Below are positions 33,669 through 43,225 of a stretch of DNA of 64,000 bases, in pieces (positions within the stretch are counted from its first letter, which is position 1; each line of letters begins with the position of its first letter). The translations under genes and the position numbers were made by a program. Below the pieces are notes generated by a model. It was not told the origin of the DNA. It saw only the letters and a program-made list of their open reading frames with translations, and searched no databases. Origin of the DNA: Micromonosporaceae bacterium KJ-029 (GTDB taxonomy: Bacteria; Actinomycetota; Actinomycetes; Mycobacteriales; Micromonosporaceae); NCBI GenBank assembly GCA_005402585.1, contig BIFP01000037.1, positions 1-64,000 on the forward strand. The letters run 5' to 3'.

Positions 33669-34543
33669 TGACCGACCTGCGCACCGCCGGCCCGGCGGAG
33701 GCCCCGAAGGCGGTCAGGGGCAGCCGGGACAGCCGCTTCTCCCGCGTACTCATCATCACCGGCTCGGCCATCCTGATGCTGGTCGCGGCGGCGGCGCTGG
33801 GCGCGCCCCTGGTCAGTTCCTGGGGAGCGACGGAGATCGACCCGGCCAGCACGCTCGCCGCCCCGGGCGGCAGCCACCTGCTCGGCACCGACAGCAACGG
33901 CATGGACATCTGGAGCCGGGTGCTCTACGCCGCACGGCTGGACCTGGGCATCGCGGTCGCCGCCGTCGCGCTCGCCGTGGTGGCGGGCACGCTGCTCGGC
34001 CTGGTCGCCGGGTACCGGGGCGGCTGGCTCGACGACGTGCTCATGCGCGCGGTCGACATCCTCCAGGCATTCCCCACCTTCATCCTCGCGTTGGCCGTGG
34101 CCGCCCTGCTCGGCAACGGCACCGTCAACCTCATCATCACCATCGCGGTGGTGAACGCCCCGGCGTACGCGCGGCTGGTCCGCGCCGAGGTACGCACCCA
34201 GCGCGAGTTGCCGTTCGTCGACGCCGCCGTGACCTCCGGGGCGTCCACGGTGGGCATCCTCTGGCGGCACCTGCTGCCCAACAGCCTCACCCCGGTACGG
34301 GTGATCGCCCCGCTCAACTGCGGCTGGGCGATGCTCACCCTGGCCGGCCTCTCCTTCCTCGGCCTGGGCGTGAGCATCCCGACCGCCGAATGGGGAGCCA
34401 TGATCAGTCTCGGTGCGGCGGACGTGGTCGGCGGCCGGTGGTGGACCTCCGTCCCGCCCGGCCTGGCCCTGTTCGTCTCCGTCCTGGGGTTCAGCCTGCT
34501 CGGCGAGGGCCTCCAGGAACGCGCGAACGCGAAGCGGCGGTGA
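33668..34543 (+). CDS. Peptide-type ABC transporter permease (DppC/OppC type)
   Basis: 291 residues from ATG 33668. It has the DppC-specific SHLLGTDSNGMDIWSRVLYA region after helix 1, the loop PFVDAAVTSGASTVGILWRH followed by LLPNSLTPVRVIAPL, and the tail VLGFSLLGEGLQERANAKRR. Spacing to the ATPase gene is 2 bases. Inner-membrane channel subunit. Confidence 0.92.
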   Translation: MTDLRTAGPAEAPKAVRGSRDSRFSRVLIITGSAILMLVAAAALGAPLVSSWGATEIDPASTLAAPGGSHLLGTDSNGMDIWSRVLYAARLDLGIAVAAVALAVVAGTLLGLVAGYRGGWLDDVLMRAVDILQAFPTFILALAVAALLGNGTVNLIITIAVVNAPAYARLVRAEVRTQRELPFVDAAVTSGASTVGILWRHLLPNSLTPVRVIAPLNCGWAMLTLAGLSFLGLGVSIPTAEWGAMISLGAADVVGGRWWTSVPPGLALFVSVLGFSLLGEGLQERANAKRR

Positions 34544-34545
34544 CC

Positions 34546-36573
34546 ATGCTCTCCATCGAGAACCTCTCCGTGCTCATCCACCGCCCCGACCGGCAGGTCG
34601 CCGCGCTCAGCGACGTCACGTTCGCGGTACGCCCGGGCGAGGTCGTCGGTCTGGTGGGGGAGAGCGGCGGCGGCAAGAGCATGGTCGCCCGCGCCGTGGT
34701 CGGCCTGCTCCCCGGCGGGGCGCACACCAGCGGGCGGGTCCTCTTCGACGGCGCGGACGTGCTGCGCATGGACGAGGCCGCCCTCGCCGCCCACCGTGGT
34801 CGGGGAGCGGCGATCTGCTTCCAGAACCCGCGCGGCGCGCTCAGCCCCACCCGTACCGTCGGCCGCCAGCTCGTCGATCGGCTCGTCACCCACCAGGCGA
34901 TGTCCGCCGCCCGGGCCCGCGACGCCGCCCGGGAACTGTTCGAGGCGGTCGGCATCCGCAGCCCGCAGCGCCGGCTCGACGCCTACCCCCACGAACTCTC
35001 CGGCGGCATGGCACAGCGGGTGATGATCTCACTGGCCACCGGCTGCGCCCCCGGCCTGCTGATCGCCGACGAGCCGACCACCGGTCTCGACGTGACGCTG
35101 ACCCGGGAGATCCTGCGACAGTTCCGGCGCGCCGCCGACGCCGACGGCCGCAGCGTACTGCTGATCTCCCACGACCTCGCCTCCATCGCCGAGGTCTGCG
35201 ACCGCGTGGTGGTGCTCTACGCCGGAACGGTGGTGGAGAGCGGACCGGCCGAGCAGGTGTTCCGCGAGCCGGCGCACCCCTACACCCGGGCGTTGCTGCG
35301 TTCGGTGCCCGACGTCGGCGGACGCCCGGTCGTCGCCACTCCCGGCGGCATGCCGCTGCTCACCCGGGTACCGGAGAACTGCCCCTTCGTCACCCGCTGC
35401 GCGTACGCCGACGCCACCTGCGCCACCCGCCGCCCACCCACCGAGCCCCGCACCGACCCGTCCGGGGACTGGTCGGTGGCCTGCTTCCACCCGCAGGCCG
35501 GCGCCATCGGCGGAGCGGAGGCGCCGTCCCCGGTGACCTTGGCCGGGGACCGCGGCGCGGCGGAGACCAAACCCGCCGTGCTGGAGATCGACGACGCCCA
35601 CGTCGTCTACCGCAGCCGGTTCGGATCCGGCGGACACCACGCGCTACGCGGGGTGAGCCTGCGGCTCGCGGCCGGCGAGACCCTCGGCGTGGTGGGCGAG
35701 AGCGGCTGCGGCAAGAGCACCCTGGCCAAGCTCATCATGGGCCTGGTCGCCCCCACCTCCGGCAGCGTCACCGTCGCGGGGCAGAGCCTGGTCAAACAGC
35801 CGGGCCGGCCCCGACCCCGGGGGCGGGAGCTGCGGCGGCTGCGGACCCGCGCCCAACTCGTCTTCCAGGACCCGATCGGCTCGCTCAGCCCACGCCGCAC
35901 GGTCGCGGACTCCATCGCCGAGCCGCTGCGGGCCGCCGGCCTTGCCGCCACCGAACGCGCCGCCCGGGTCGCCGCGGTGCTGGACCGCATGGAACTCGAC
36001 CGCGCGATCCTCGGCCGGTATCCGCACGAACTCTCCGGAGGGCAGGCACAACGGGTCGGGATCGCCCGCGCCCTGGTCGGCGAGCCGGACCTGATCGTCT
36101 TCGACGAGCCGACCTCGGCCCTCGACGTCACCGTGCAGGCGCAGATCCTCGCCGTGATCGCCGACGTCACCGCCGACACCGACCGCGCCTCGGTCTTCAT
36201 CTCGCACGACCTGGCCACGGTACGCGGTTTCGCCGACCGGGTCGCGGTGCTCTACCTCGGGCGCGTCGTGGAGGAGGGGCCGGTCGACGTCGTCTTCGAC
36301 GACCCACGGCACCCGTACACCCGGGCACTGCTGGCCAGCGCCCCGCGTCTCGGCGGGACCCCCGCGCCCGACGGTGCCGCCGTGCAGCTGGTCAAGGACC
36401 TTGAGGAGGCCGACGCGACAGCCGGCTGTCCACTCGCCGCACGGTGCCCGTTCGTCACCGAGACATGCCGCTCCCAGCCGCAACACCTTCAGTCGTACGG
36501 CGCGAGCCGGGCCGCCTGCTGGCGGGTCCCGGAACTCACCGCCCTGATCGGAAAGCAGGCCACCACGCCATGA
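34546..36573 (+). CDS. Fused peptide-type ABC transporter ATPase (DppD-DppF in one chain)
   Basis: 675 residues from ATG 34546 (GTG 34540 possible). Two complete ATPase domains: the first has Walker A GESGGGKS near 38-46, signature LSGGMAQRV and Walker B LLIADEPTTGLDV; the second has Walker A GESGCGKST near 384-392, signature LSGGQAQRVGIARAL and Walker B LIVFDEPTSALDV. Each ends in the oligopeptide-type C-terminal module with cysteines (CPFVTRCAYADATCA; CPLAARCPFVTETC) that may bind an iron-sulfur cluster. Separate genes are usual; the fusion fixes 1:1 stoichiometry. It overlaps the HyuA start (ATGA). Confidence 0.92.
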   Translation: MLSIENLSVLIHRPDRQVAALSDVTFAVRPGEVVGLVGESGGGKSMVARAVVGLLPGGAHTSGRVLFDGADVLRMDEAALAAHRGRGAAICFQNPRGALSPTRTVGRQLVDRLVTHQAMSAARARDAARELFEAVGIRSPQRRLDAYPHELSGGMAQRVMISLATGCAPGLLIADEPTTGLDVTLTREILRQFRRAADADGRSVLLISHDLASIAEVCDRVVVLYAGTVVESGPAEQVFREPAHPYTRALLRSVPDVGGRPVVATPGGMPLLTRVPENCPFVTRCAYADATCATRRPPTEPRTDPSGDWSVACFHPQAGAIGGAEAPSPVTLAGDRGAAETKPAVLEIDDAHVVYRSRFGSGGHHALRGVSLRLAAGETLGVVGESGCGKSTLAKLIMGLVAPTSGSVTVAGQSLVKQPGRPRPRGRELRRLRTRAQLVFQDPIGSLSPRRTVADSIAEPLRAAGLAATERAARVAAVLDRMELDRAILGRYPHELSGGQAQRVGIARALVGEPDLIVFDEPTSALDVTVQAQILAVIADVTADTDRASVFISHDLATVRGFADRVAVLYLGRVVEEGPVDVVFDDPRHPYTRALLASAPRLGGTPAPDGAAVQLVKDLEEADATAGCPLAARCPFVTETCRSQPQHLQSYGASRAACWRVPELTALIGKQATTP

Positions 36574-38621
36574 CACGCCCTCCCATCCGGCTGGCCGTCG
36601 ACATCGGTGGCACGTTCGTCGACGCCATGGAACTGGACACCCGCACCAACCGGGTCCGGTTCCGCAAGGCGTCCACCACGCCGGCCCGACCGGCTGACGG
36701 CGTGCTCGCCGCCATCGCCGCGCTCGGCACCGACCTGTCCGAGGTGGAGCTGTTCATCCACGGCACCACCCTCGGTCTGAACGCGGTCCTGGAGCGGCGG
36801 GGCGGCCGGACCGGCATCATCACCAACGAGGGCTTCCGGGACATCTTCCTGATCGGCCGGGGCAACGTGCCCTCCGACCACATGTACGACTTCCAGTACC
36901 AGCGGCCGGAGAGCCTGGTGCAGCGGCGTTTCACCGCCGGGGTGCGGGGCCGGCTCGACCACCGGGGCCGGGTGGTGGAGGAGTTGGATCCCGACAGCGT
37001 CCGCGCCGCCGCCCGGTCCCTCGTCGTGGACCAGCAGGTCACCTCGATCGCTCTCTGTTTCCTGCACTCGTTCCTCGACCCGAGCCACGAGCGGGAGGCC
37101 GCCCGGCTCATCCGGGAGGAGTTCCCCGACGTCAGTGTCTCGCTCTCGACGGACATCGTCCGCGAGTACCGCGAGTACGAACGGACCAGCACCACCGTGC
37201 TGGAGGCGTACATCCGGCCGATCTTCGAACGGTACGTCGACGAGCTGGAGGCCGGACTGTCCGAGCGGGGCTTCGCCGGGCGGTTTCTCATCATGCGCTC
37301 CGGCGGTGGTTCCATGACCAGCGCGGTGGCGAAGACCTCGCCCACCCACACCGTGCTCTCCGGCCCGGCCGGTGGCATCGTCGGCGCCGCCTACCTGGCC
37401 TCGGAGCTGGACCGTGACCACCTGCTCACCTTCGACATCGGCGGCACCTCGCTGGACGCCTGCGTCATCGAGCGCGGCGACCCGGTCGCCGCCTACGAGG
37501 CCCAACTGGAGCACTTCCCGCTGCTGATCCCGACCTACGACATCCGCACCATCGGTGCCGGCGGCGGCTCGATCGCCTGGCTCGACCGGGGACTGCTCAA
37601 GGTCGGACCGCACAGCGCCGGAGCCGACCCGGGACCGGTCTGCTACGGCCGGGGCGGGACGAAACCGACCGTCACCGACGCCGCCGTGGTCCTCGGCTAC
37701 GTCGACCCCGAGCGCTTCCTCGCCGGCACGATGGGGTTGCACGACGAGGCGGCCCGCAACGCCGTCCGCGAACAGGTGGCCGAGCCGCTCGGCCTCAGCG
37801 TCGCGGGCGCCGCCGCCGGCGTGTTCGACGTGCTGCTGGCCAAGACCGTCGGCGCGGTCCGGCAGATCACCGTCGAGCGGGGGCACGACCCCCGCCAGTT
37901 CGCCCTGCTCGCCTTCGGTGGCGCCGGGCCGCTGCTGGCACCGCTGCTGGCCCGGGAGATGGGCATCGGTGAGGTGATCGTGCCCTTCGCGCCGTCCGGC
38001 TTCTCCGCCTGGGGCATGCTGTCGGCGGACATCGTCAACGACTTCAGCCGTACCGTGATGGCCACCCTGGACGACGCGGACCTGACCGCGCTGGAGCAGG
38101 TCTTCAAGACGGTCGAGGCGGAAGCCGTCGCGTCCCTGGTCGCCCAGGGTGTGCCGGCCGACCACGCCGTCCTGCAACGGCAGCTCGAACTGCGCTACCT
38201 GGGCCAGGAGCACAGCCTGATGGTCGCGGTCGGGACGACCCTGGACGGCGACGCGGTGCGGGCCGCCTTCGACGACCTGCACCGCCACCGGTACGGCCAC
38301 ACCATGGGCAACCCGCTGCAACTGCTCAACGTCCGGGTACGCGGCATCGGTCGCACCAGCCGGCCGCAGCTGGGCACCCATCCGCGCGGCGACGGCGACC
38401 CCGCCCAGGCCCTGCTGGCCCACCGCGACGCCTACGACTTCGGGCAGCGCGCGGTGGTGCCGTTCGCGGTGTACGACCGGGCCGCGCTGGAGCCGGGCGA
38501 CACGTTCGTCGGGCCGGCGCTGGTCGACGAGGGCACCTCCACCACTGTGGTGCCGAGCGGCCAGCGGGTCACCGTCGACGAGCACCGCTACCTGCTCGTG
38601 ACCCTGGAGGCCACCGCATGA
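36570..38621 (+). CDS. hyuA: Hydantoinase/oxoprolinase subunit A (HyuA)
   Basis: 683 residues from ATG 36570. It begins IRLAVDIGGTFVDAMELD, an actin/ASKHA-type phosphate motif at residues 11-16, and has HGTTLGLNAVLERRGGRTGI, SGPAGGIVGAAYLASELD, LLTFDIGGTSLDACVIERGD and the hydantoinase A core AGADPGPVCYGRGGTKPTVT. HyuA works with HyuB to hydrolyse or carboxylate cyclic amides and ketones with ATP: hydantoins, 5-oxoproline, N-methylhydantoin, caprolactam, acetone or acetophenone. Translational overlaps with the ATPase and with the first HyuB show one operon. Which ring is opened cannot be read from the sequence. Confidence 0.9.
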   Translation: MTRPPIRLAVDIGGTFVDAMELDTRTNRVRFRKASTTPARPADGVLAAIAALGTDLSEVELFIHGTTLGLNAVLERRGGRTGIITNEGFRDIFLIGRGNVPSDHMYDFQYQRPESLVQRRFTAGVRGRLDHRGRVVEELDPDSVRAAARSLVVDQQVTSIALCFLHSFLDPSHEREAARLIREEFPDVSVSLSTDIVREYREYERTSTTVLEAYIRPIFERYVDELEAGLSERGFAGRFLIMRSGGGSMTSAVAKTSPTHTVLSGPAGGIVGAAYLASELDRDHLLTFDIGGTSLDACVIERGDPVAAYEAQLEHFPLLIPTYDIRTIGAGGGSIAWLDRGLLKVGPHSAGADPGPVCYGRGGTKPTVTDAAVVLGYVDPERFLAGTMGLHDEAARNAVREQVAEPLGLSVAGAAAGVFDVLLAKTVGAVRQITVERGHDPRQFALLAFGGAGPLLAPLLAREMGIGEVIVPFAPSGFSAWGMLSADIVNDFSRTVMATLDDADLTALEQVFKTVEAEAVASLVAQGVPADHAVLQRQLELRYLGQEHSLMVAVGTTLDGDAVRAAFDDLHRHRYGHTMGNPLQLLNVRVRGIGRTSRPQLGTHPRGDGDPAQALLAHRDAYDFGQRAVVPFAVYDRAALEPGDTFVGPALVDEGTSTTVVPSGQRVTVDEHRYLLVTLEATA

Positions 38622-40306
38622 CCACCCTGGACGGTGCACAGGTCGAGGTCGTCCGCAGCTACCTGCTGTCGGCCGCCGAGGAGATGCGCGCCACGCTCAT
38701 CCGTACCTCGTTCAACCCGGTCATCTACGAGGTGCACGACTTCGGCCTGTCGATGTACGACGCGGACCTGCGGCTGGTCGCCGAGGCCACCGGCCTGACC
38801 TTCTTCCTCGGCGCCAACGACTACTCGTTGCGCAAGGGGGTGGAGTACGTGGGGCGGGAGAACCTGCACCGGGGTGACGTGGTGCTGCTCAACTACCCGT
38901 ACTGGAATGCCGCGCACGCCTACGACGCGACGCTGTTCGCCCCGGTCTTCCGGCCCGGCCCCGACGACGCGGACGCCGACGGCGACCTGGTGGGCTTCCT
39001 CTGCGTCCGGGCGCACTGGATGGATCTGGGTGCGAAGGATCCGGGGTACGTGCTCGACTCCACCGACATGCACCAGGAGGGGGTCATCTTTCCGGGTACG
39101 AAGGTGGTGTCGCGGGGTGAGCCGGTGCGGGAGATCCACGAGTTGATCCGGTTCAACTCGCGGATGCCCGACGCGGTGCTCGGTGACCTGCACGCCCAGA
39201 TCGCCGCCCTGCGCACCGGGGAACGCCGGCTGCTGGAGATCATCGACAAGTTCGGGCGCGACACCGTCAGTGCGGCGATCGACCACATCGTCGCCGACGG
39301 CGAGGCCCGTACCCGGGCCGCGCTCGCCGCCCTGCCGCAGGGCACCTGGAGCGCCGAGGACTGGGTCGACGACGACGGCATCACCGACGACCCGGTGAGG
39401 ATGCGGGTCACCGTCACCATCGCCGACGGCACCTTCACCGTCGACTTCGCCGGCTCGGCCCCCGCCACCCGCGGCCCGATCAACATGCCGTTCGGCGCGA
39501 CCGAGGCGATCTGCAAGGTCGTCCTCAAGGCACTGACCTCGCCCGACGAACCGTCCAACGCCGGCACGGTGGCCCCGCTGCGGGTCCACGCCGAGCCGGG
39601 AACCCTCTTCCACGCCGTCTACCCGCAACCCACCTTCACCCTGTGGACCGGCATCGTCGCCGTCGAGCTGATCCTCAAGGCACTCGCCCAGGGGATGCCG
39701 GAGCGGTTGCCGGCGTCCAGTGGTGGTGACGTGCCGGGGTTCATGATGGTCGGCCTGCACGCGGACACCGGGCAGATGTTCGCGGTCAGCAACAACGACC
39801 TGGTCGGCTGGGGCGGCACCCCCGAGCATGACGGGATGGACGCCGCCACCCACGTCTCCGGCAGCACCGGCCGGGGCACCCCCATCGAGGTGATGGAAGC
39901 CAAGACGGGGATGTTCTTCGAGCGGGTGGAGATTCGTACTGATTCGGGTGGGGCGGGTCGGTTCCGGGGTGGTTGTGGGTTGCGGCGGGATGTTCGTTTC
40001 GTGTCGGCGGGGGAGTTCCTGTCGGTGATCAAGAAGACGAAGAGTGCGCCGTGGGCGTTGGCTGGCGGGTGGCGGTCTGAGCCGAATCAGGTGGTGGTGT
40101 TTCCGGGTACGGATCGGGAGCAGCGGGTGAGTACGAGGCGTACGGCGGTGGTGGTGGGTGATCGGGTGACGTTGTTGACCGCTGGTGGTGGTGGTCATGG
40201 TGATCCGAGGTTGCGTGATCCGGAGGCGGTGCGTCGGGACGTGGCCGAGGGCTACGTCTCCGTCCAGGCCGCCCGCGACGTGTACGGAGTGGACGTCGAT
40301 GAGTGA
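38618..40306 (+). CDS. hyuB: Hydantoinase/oxoprolinase subunit B (HyuB), first copy
   Basis: 562 residues from ATG 38618 (ATGA overlap). Typical HyuB pattern: ATLIRTSFNPVIYEVHDFGL, DVVLLNYPYWNAAHAYDATL, DLGAKDPGYVLDSTDMHQEG, VDFAGSAPATRGPINMPFGA, and the C-terminal GGAGRFRGGCGLRRDVRF and AGGGGHGDPRLRDPEAVRRD. Its last 390 coding bases use unusual T-ending codons and are almost identical in the following paralogue. It should pair with HyuA. The second copy may form a heteromer or give a second specificity. Confidence 0.9.
   Translation: MTTLDGAQVEVVRSYLLSAAEEMRATLIRTSFNPVIYEVHDFGLSMYDADLRLVAEATGLTFFLGANDYSLRKGVEYVGRENLHRGDVVLLNYPYWNAAHAYDATLFAPVFRPGPDDADADGDLVGFLCVRAHWMDLGAKDPGYVLDSTDMHQEGVIFPGTKVVSRGEPVREIHELIRFNSRMPDAVLGDLHAQIAALRTGERRLLEIIDKFGRDTVSAAIDHIVADGEARTRAALAALPQGTWSAEDWVDDDGITDDPVRMRVTVTIADGTFTVDFAGSAPATRGPINMPFGATEAICKVVLKALTSPDEPSNAGTVAPLRVHAEPGTLFHAVYPQPTFTLWTGIVAVELILKALAQGMPERLPASSGGDVPGFMMVGLHADTGQMFAVSNNDLVGWGGTPEHDGMDAATHVSGSTGRGTPIEVMEAKTGMFFERVEIRTDSGGAGRFRGGCGLRRDVRFVSAGEFLSVIKKTKSAPWALAGGWRSEPNQVVVFPGTDREQRVSTRRTAVVVGDRVTLLTAGGGGHGDPRLRDPEAVRRDVAEGYVSVQAARDVYGVDVDE
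39902..40287 (+). repeat. 386-base near-identical block, copy 1 (inside first hyuB)
   Basis: Matches 41571-41956 with a single difference (ggcggg versus ggtggg near 40067). The surrounding gene copies are far more diverged, so this looks like recent gene conversion. Codons here end in T or G (cgt, ggt, gat) far more than in flanking DNA. Confidence 0.85.
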
Positions 40307-41969
40307 GCCGACCGTCGACGGCGCCACCGTCGAGGTGATCAGCAGCTACCTCGTCTCCGCGGCCGAGGAGATGCGCGCCGCACTCGTGCGTACCGCCTTC
40401 AACCCGGTCATATACGAGGTGTACGACTTCGGCATCTCCATCTACGACCGGCACCTGCGGCTCGTCGCGGAGTCCACCGGGCTGTCCCGCTTCCTCGGCG
40501 CCAACGACTACTCGTTGCGCAAGGGGGTGGAGTACGTGGGGCGGGAGAACCTGCACCGGGGTGACGTGGTGCTGCTCAACTACCCGTACTGGAATGCCGC
40601 GCACGCCTACGACGCGACCCTGTTCGCCCCGGTCTACCTGCCCGACCACAACGAACTGATCGGCTTTCTGTGTATCCGGGCGCACTGGATGGATCTGGGT
40701 GCGAAGGATCCGGGGTACGTGCTCGACTCCACCGACATGCACCAGGAGGGGCTCATCTTTCCGGGTACGAAGGTGGTCTCCCGGGGTGAGGCGGTGCGGG
40801 AGATCCAGGAGCTGATCCGGTTCAACTCGCGGATGCCCGACGCGGTGCTCGGTGACCTCCATGCCCAGATCGCCGCCCTGCGCACCGGAGAACGCCGGCT
40901 GATGCAGGTGTACCGGCAGTACGGACCGGCCGTCGTGGACGCGGTCGTCGATCGGGTGATCGCCACCGCCGCCGACTCCGCCGCCGCGGCGGTGGCGAGG
41001 CTGCCGCAGGGCAGCTGGACCGCCGAGGACTGGCTCGACGACGACGGCATCACCGACGACCCGATCCGTATGCGGGTCACCGTCACCATCGCCGACGGCA
41101 CCGTCACCGTCGACTTCGCCGGTTCCTCCCCGGCTGTGCCGGGGCCGGTCAACCTGCCGCTCGGGGCGACCATCGCCACCTGCCGGGTGGCGTTCAAGGC
41201 CATCACCACCCCCACCGAACAGAGCAACGCCGGGCACTTCGCCCCGCTGCGGGTACGGGCCGAGCCCGGGTCGCTGTTCCACGCGCAGTACCCGGCGGCG
41301 ACGTTCACCCAATGGACCGGCACCGTCGCCCTGGAACTGATCTACCAGGCGCTGGGCAAGGGGATGCCGGAGCGGTTGCCGGCGTCCAGTGGTGGTGACG
41401 TGCCGGGGTTCATGATGGTCGGCCTGCATCCGGACACCGGGCAGATGTTCGCGGTCAGCAACAACGACCCGGTCGGCTGGGGCGGCACCCCGCACCACGA
41501 CGGCATCGGGCCGGCGAACCACCTGTGCCAGACCCAGGCCCGCAACACTCCCGTCGAGGTCCTGGAGGCGAAGACGGGGATGTTCTTCGAGCGGGTGGAG
41601 ATTCGTACTGATTCGGGTGGGGCGGGTCGGTTCCGGGGTGGTTGTGGGTTGCGGCGGGATGTTCGTTTCGTGTCGGCGGGGGAGTTCCTGTCGGTGATCA
41701 AGAAGACGAAGAGTGCGCCGTGGGCGTTGGCTGGTGGGTGGCGGTCTGAGCCGAATCAGGTGGTGGTGTTTCCGGGTACGGATCGGGAGCAGCGGGTGAG
41801 TACGAGGCGTACGGCGGTGGTGGTGGGTGATCGGGTGACGTTGTTGACCGCTGGTGGTGGTGGTCATGGTGATCCGAGGTTGCGTGATCCGGAGGCGGTG
41901 CGTCGGGACGTGGCCGAGGGCTACGTCTCCGTCCAGGCCGCCCGCGACGTGTACGGGGTGATCGTGTGA
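40299..41969 (+). CDS. hyuB: Hydantoinase/oxoprolinase subunit B (HyuB), second tandem copy
   Basis: 556 residues from ATG 40299, overlapping the end of the first copy by 8 bases. It has the same domain order, with differences concentrated in residues about 190-360 (QYGPAVVDAVVDRVIATAAD; VNLPLGATIATCRVAFKAIT), while four blocks are nearly identical at the DNA level, for example the 129 bases 38804-38932 / 40491-40619 and the 386-base tail. The mosaic suggests duplication followed by divergence of the central region, with conversion keeping the rest alike. Two HyuB genes in one operon with one HyuA are unusual and point to a two-substrate or heterotrimeric enzyme (inference). Confidence 0.88.
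   Translation: MSEPTVDGATVEVISSYLVSAAEEMRAALVRTAFNPVIYEVYDFGISIYDRHLRLVAESTGLSRFLGANDYSLRKGVEYVGRENLHRGDVVLLNYPYWNAAHAYDATLFAPVYLPDHNELIGFLCIRAHWMDLGAKDPGYVLDSTDMHQEGLIFPGTKVVSRGEAVREIQELIRFNSRMPDAVLGDLHAQIAALRTGERRLMQVYRQYGPAVVDAVVDRVIATAADSAAAAVARLPQGSWTAEDWLDDDGITDDPIRMRVTVTIADGTVTVDFAGSSPAVPGPVNLPLGATIATCRVAFKAITTPTEQSNAGHFAPLRVRAEPGSLFHAQYPAATFTQWTGTVALELIYQALGKGMPERLPASSGGDVPGFMMVGLHPDTGQMFAVSNNDPVGWGGTPHHDGIGPANHLCQTQARNTPVEVLEAKTGMFFERVEIRTDSGGAGRFRGGCGLRRDVRFVSAGEFLSVIKKTKSAPWALAGGWRSEPNQVVVFPGTDREQRVSTRRTAVVVGDRVTLLTAGGGGHGDPRLRDPEAVRRDVAEGYVSVQAARDVYGVIV
41571..41956 (+). repeat. 386-base near-identical block, copy 2 (inside second hyuB)
   Basis: Partner of 39902-40287, in direct orientation, 1669 bases apart. 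Homologous recombination between the copies would delete one HyuB and leave an intact chimeric gene. Confidence 0.85.
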
Positions 41970-43225
41970 GCGCCGCCTATTCGCCGGCACCGTCGAACCT
42001 GCTGCTCGGCAACTGCACCGTGCTGGACGCCCGCGTGGTGGACGGCATGACGCCCACCGCCGACGCCGGGGTGTGGGTACGCGGCGACCGGATCGCCGCC
42101 GTCGGACCGTACGCCCAGGTGGCCGCCGAGGCGCGGGCCGCCGGGCCGGTGACCGAGGTGGACCTCGACCGGGCCTACCTGACACCCGGGCTGGCCAACA
42201 TGCACACCCACTTCTCGCTGTCGCTGCCCGGCAACGGCGGCGACAACGTGAAGGCGATGGGCCCGCACGACCTCGCCTACTACATGGCCGACGGGGCACG
42301 GCGCACGCTGCACTGCGGGGTGACCACGGTGCGCTGCGTCGCCGAGAAGGATCACGCCGACTTCGCGTTGCGGCGCGCCATCACCGCCGGACGCGTCCCG
42401 GGCCCCCGCATCTACTCGGCCGGCCGCGCGCTGGTCTGCACCGGCGGCCACGGCCACGAGAGCAGCGACACCCTCGAATGCGACGGGCCGGTCGGTTTCC
42501 GGCAGGGCGTGCGCAGCCAGATCAAGGCCGGCGCGGACCTGATCAAGGTGATGATCTCGGGTGGCATCGCCGGCGAGCACGAGCGCATCCACACCCCGCA
42601 GCTCTTCGCCGACGAACTGGCCGCCGTCCTGGAGACGGCGCACGCCTGGGGGCGGAAGGTGACCGCGCACGCCGGGCCGGCCGAGGTGATCGGCGCGGCG
42701 GTGGAACTCGGACTGGACTGTGTGGAGCACGGCTACCAACTCACGCCGCAGGTCGTGGCGCGGATGGCCGAGCGCGGCACCGCGCTGGTGCCGACGCTGC
42801 TGGTGACCCGGTGCAAGGAGTTCTTCGACGAACTCGGCGTACCGGAGTGGATGCAGTGCCGCTCGCTGGGCGCCGGCCCCCGACACCTGGAGAGCTTCGC
42901 GGCGGCCGTCGCCGCCGGGGTCGAGGTGCTGCTCGGCAGCGACATGCCCCCGTTCTGGCAGTTCGAGGGCACCAACGCCTCGGTGCGGGAGTTGGAGTAC
43001 CTGGCCGAGGGGATCGGGCCGGCACGGGCGATTCACGCCGGCACCCTGGGGCCCATCCGGTGGCTCGGCGCCGAGGAGGACCTCGGCACGGTGCAGGTCG
43101 GCAAGCTGGCCGACCTGATCGCGATGGACGAGGACCCGCTCGCCGACACCTCGGCGTTCCGGGGCGTGCGGTGGGTGATGAAGGGCGGCCAGACCGCCCG
43201 GGACGACCGGAACGGTGTGTCGTGA
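41966..43225 (+). CDS. Metal-dependent amidohydrolase (imidazolonepropionase/prolidase-like)
   Basis: 419 residues from GTG 41966 (GTGA overlap). The composite beta-sandwich start (NCTVLDARVVDGMTP, then VWVRGDRIAAVGP) leads to the metal motif ANMHTHFSLS near 77-83, a likely metal-bridging lysine in DLIKVMISGG, VTAHAGPAEV and VEHGYQ for the next histidines, and the catalytic Asp in VLLGSDMPPF. The tail LGTVQVGKLADLIAMDEDPL is typical. It belongs to the group that hydrolyses cyclic amides and dipeptide-like or lactam bonds. In this operon it could open the ring or cleave the carbamoyl product made before or after HyuAB. Confidence 0.88.
   Translation: MSAAYSPAPSNLLLGNCTVLDARVVDGMTPTADAGVWVRGDRIAAVGPYAQVAAEARAAGPVTEVDLDRAYLTPGLANMHTHFSLSLPGNGGDNVKAMGPHDLAYYMADGARRTLHCGVTTVRCVAEKDHADFALRRAITAGRVPGPRIYSAGRALVCTGGHGHESSDTLECDGPVGFRQGVRSQIKAGADLIKVMISGGIAGEHERIHTPQLFADELAAVLETAHAWGRKVTAHAGPAEVIGAAVELGLDCVEHGYQLTPQVVARMAERGTALVPTLLVTRCKEFFDELGVPEWMQCRSLGAGPRHLESFAAAVAAGVEVLLGSDMPPFWQFEGTNASVRELEYLAEGIGPARAIHAGTLGPIRWLGAEEDLGTVQVGKLADLIAMDEDPLADTSAFRGVRWVMKGGQTARDDRNGVS

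Noticed and set aside
40029..41969. The direct repeats in hyuB as a possible mobile element
   Set aside because: No terminal inverted repeats or transposase; the repeats lie inside homologous genes at equivalent positions, which fits duplication and conversion.
36489..42299. Very long minus-strand open frames opposite hyuA and the hyuB pair (over 700 codons each)
   Set aside because: Shadow frames of strongly biased genes. Their apparent repetition only mirrors the hyuB duplication.
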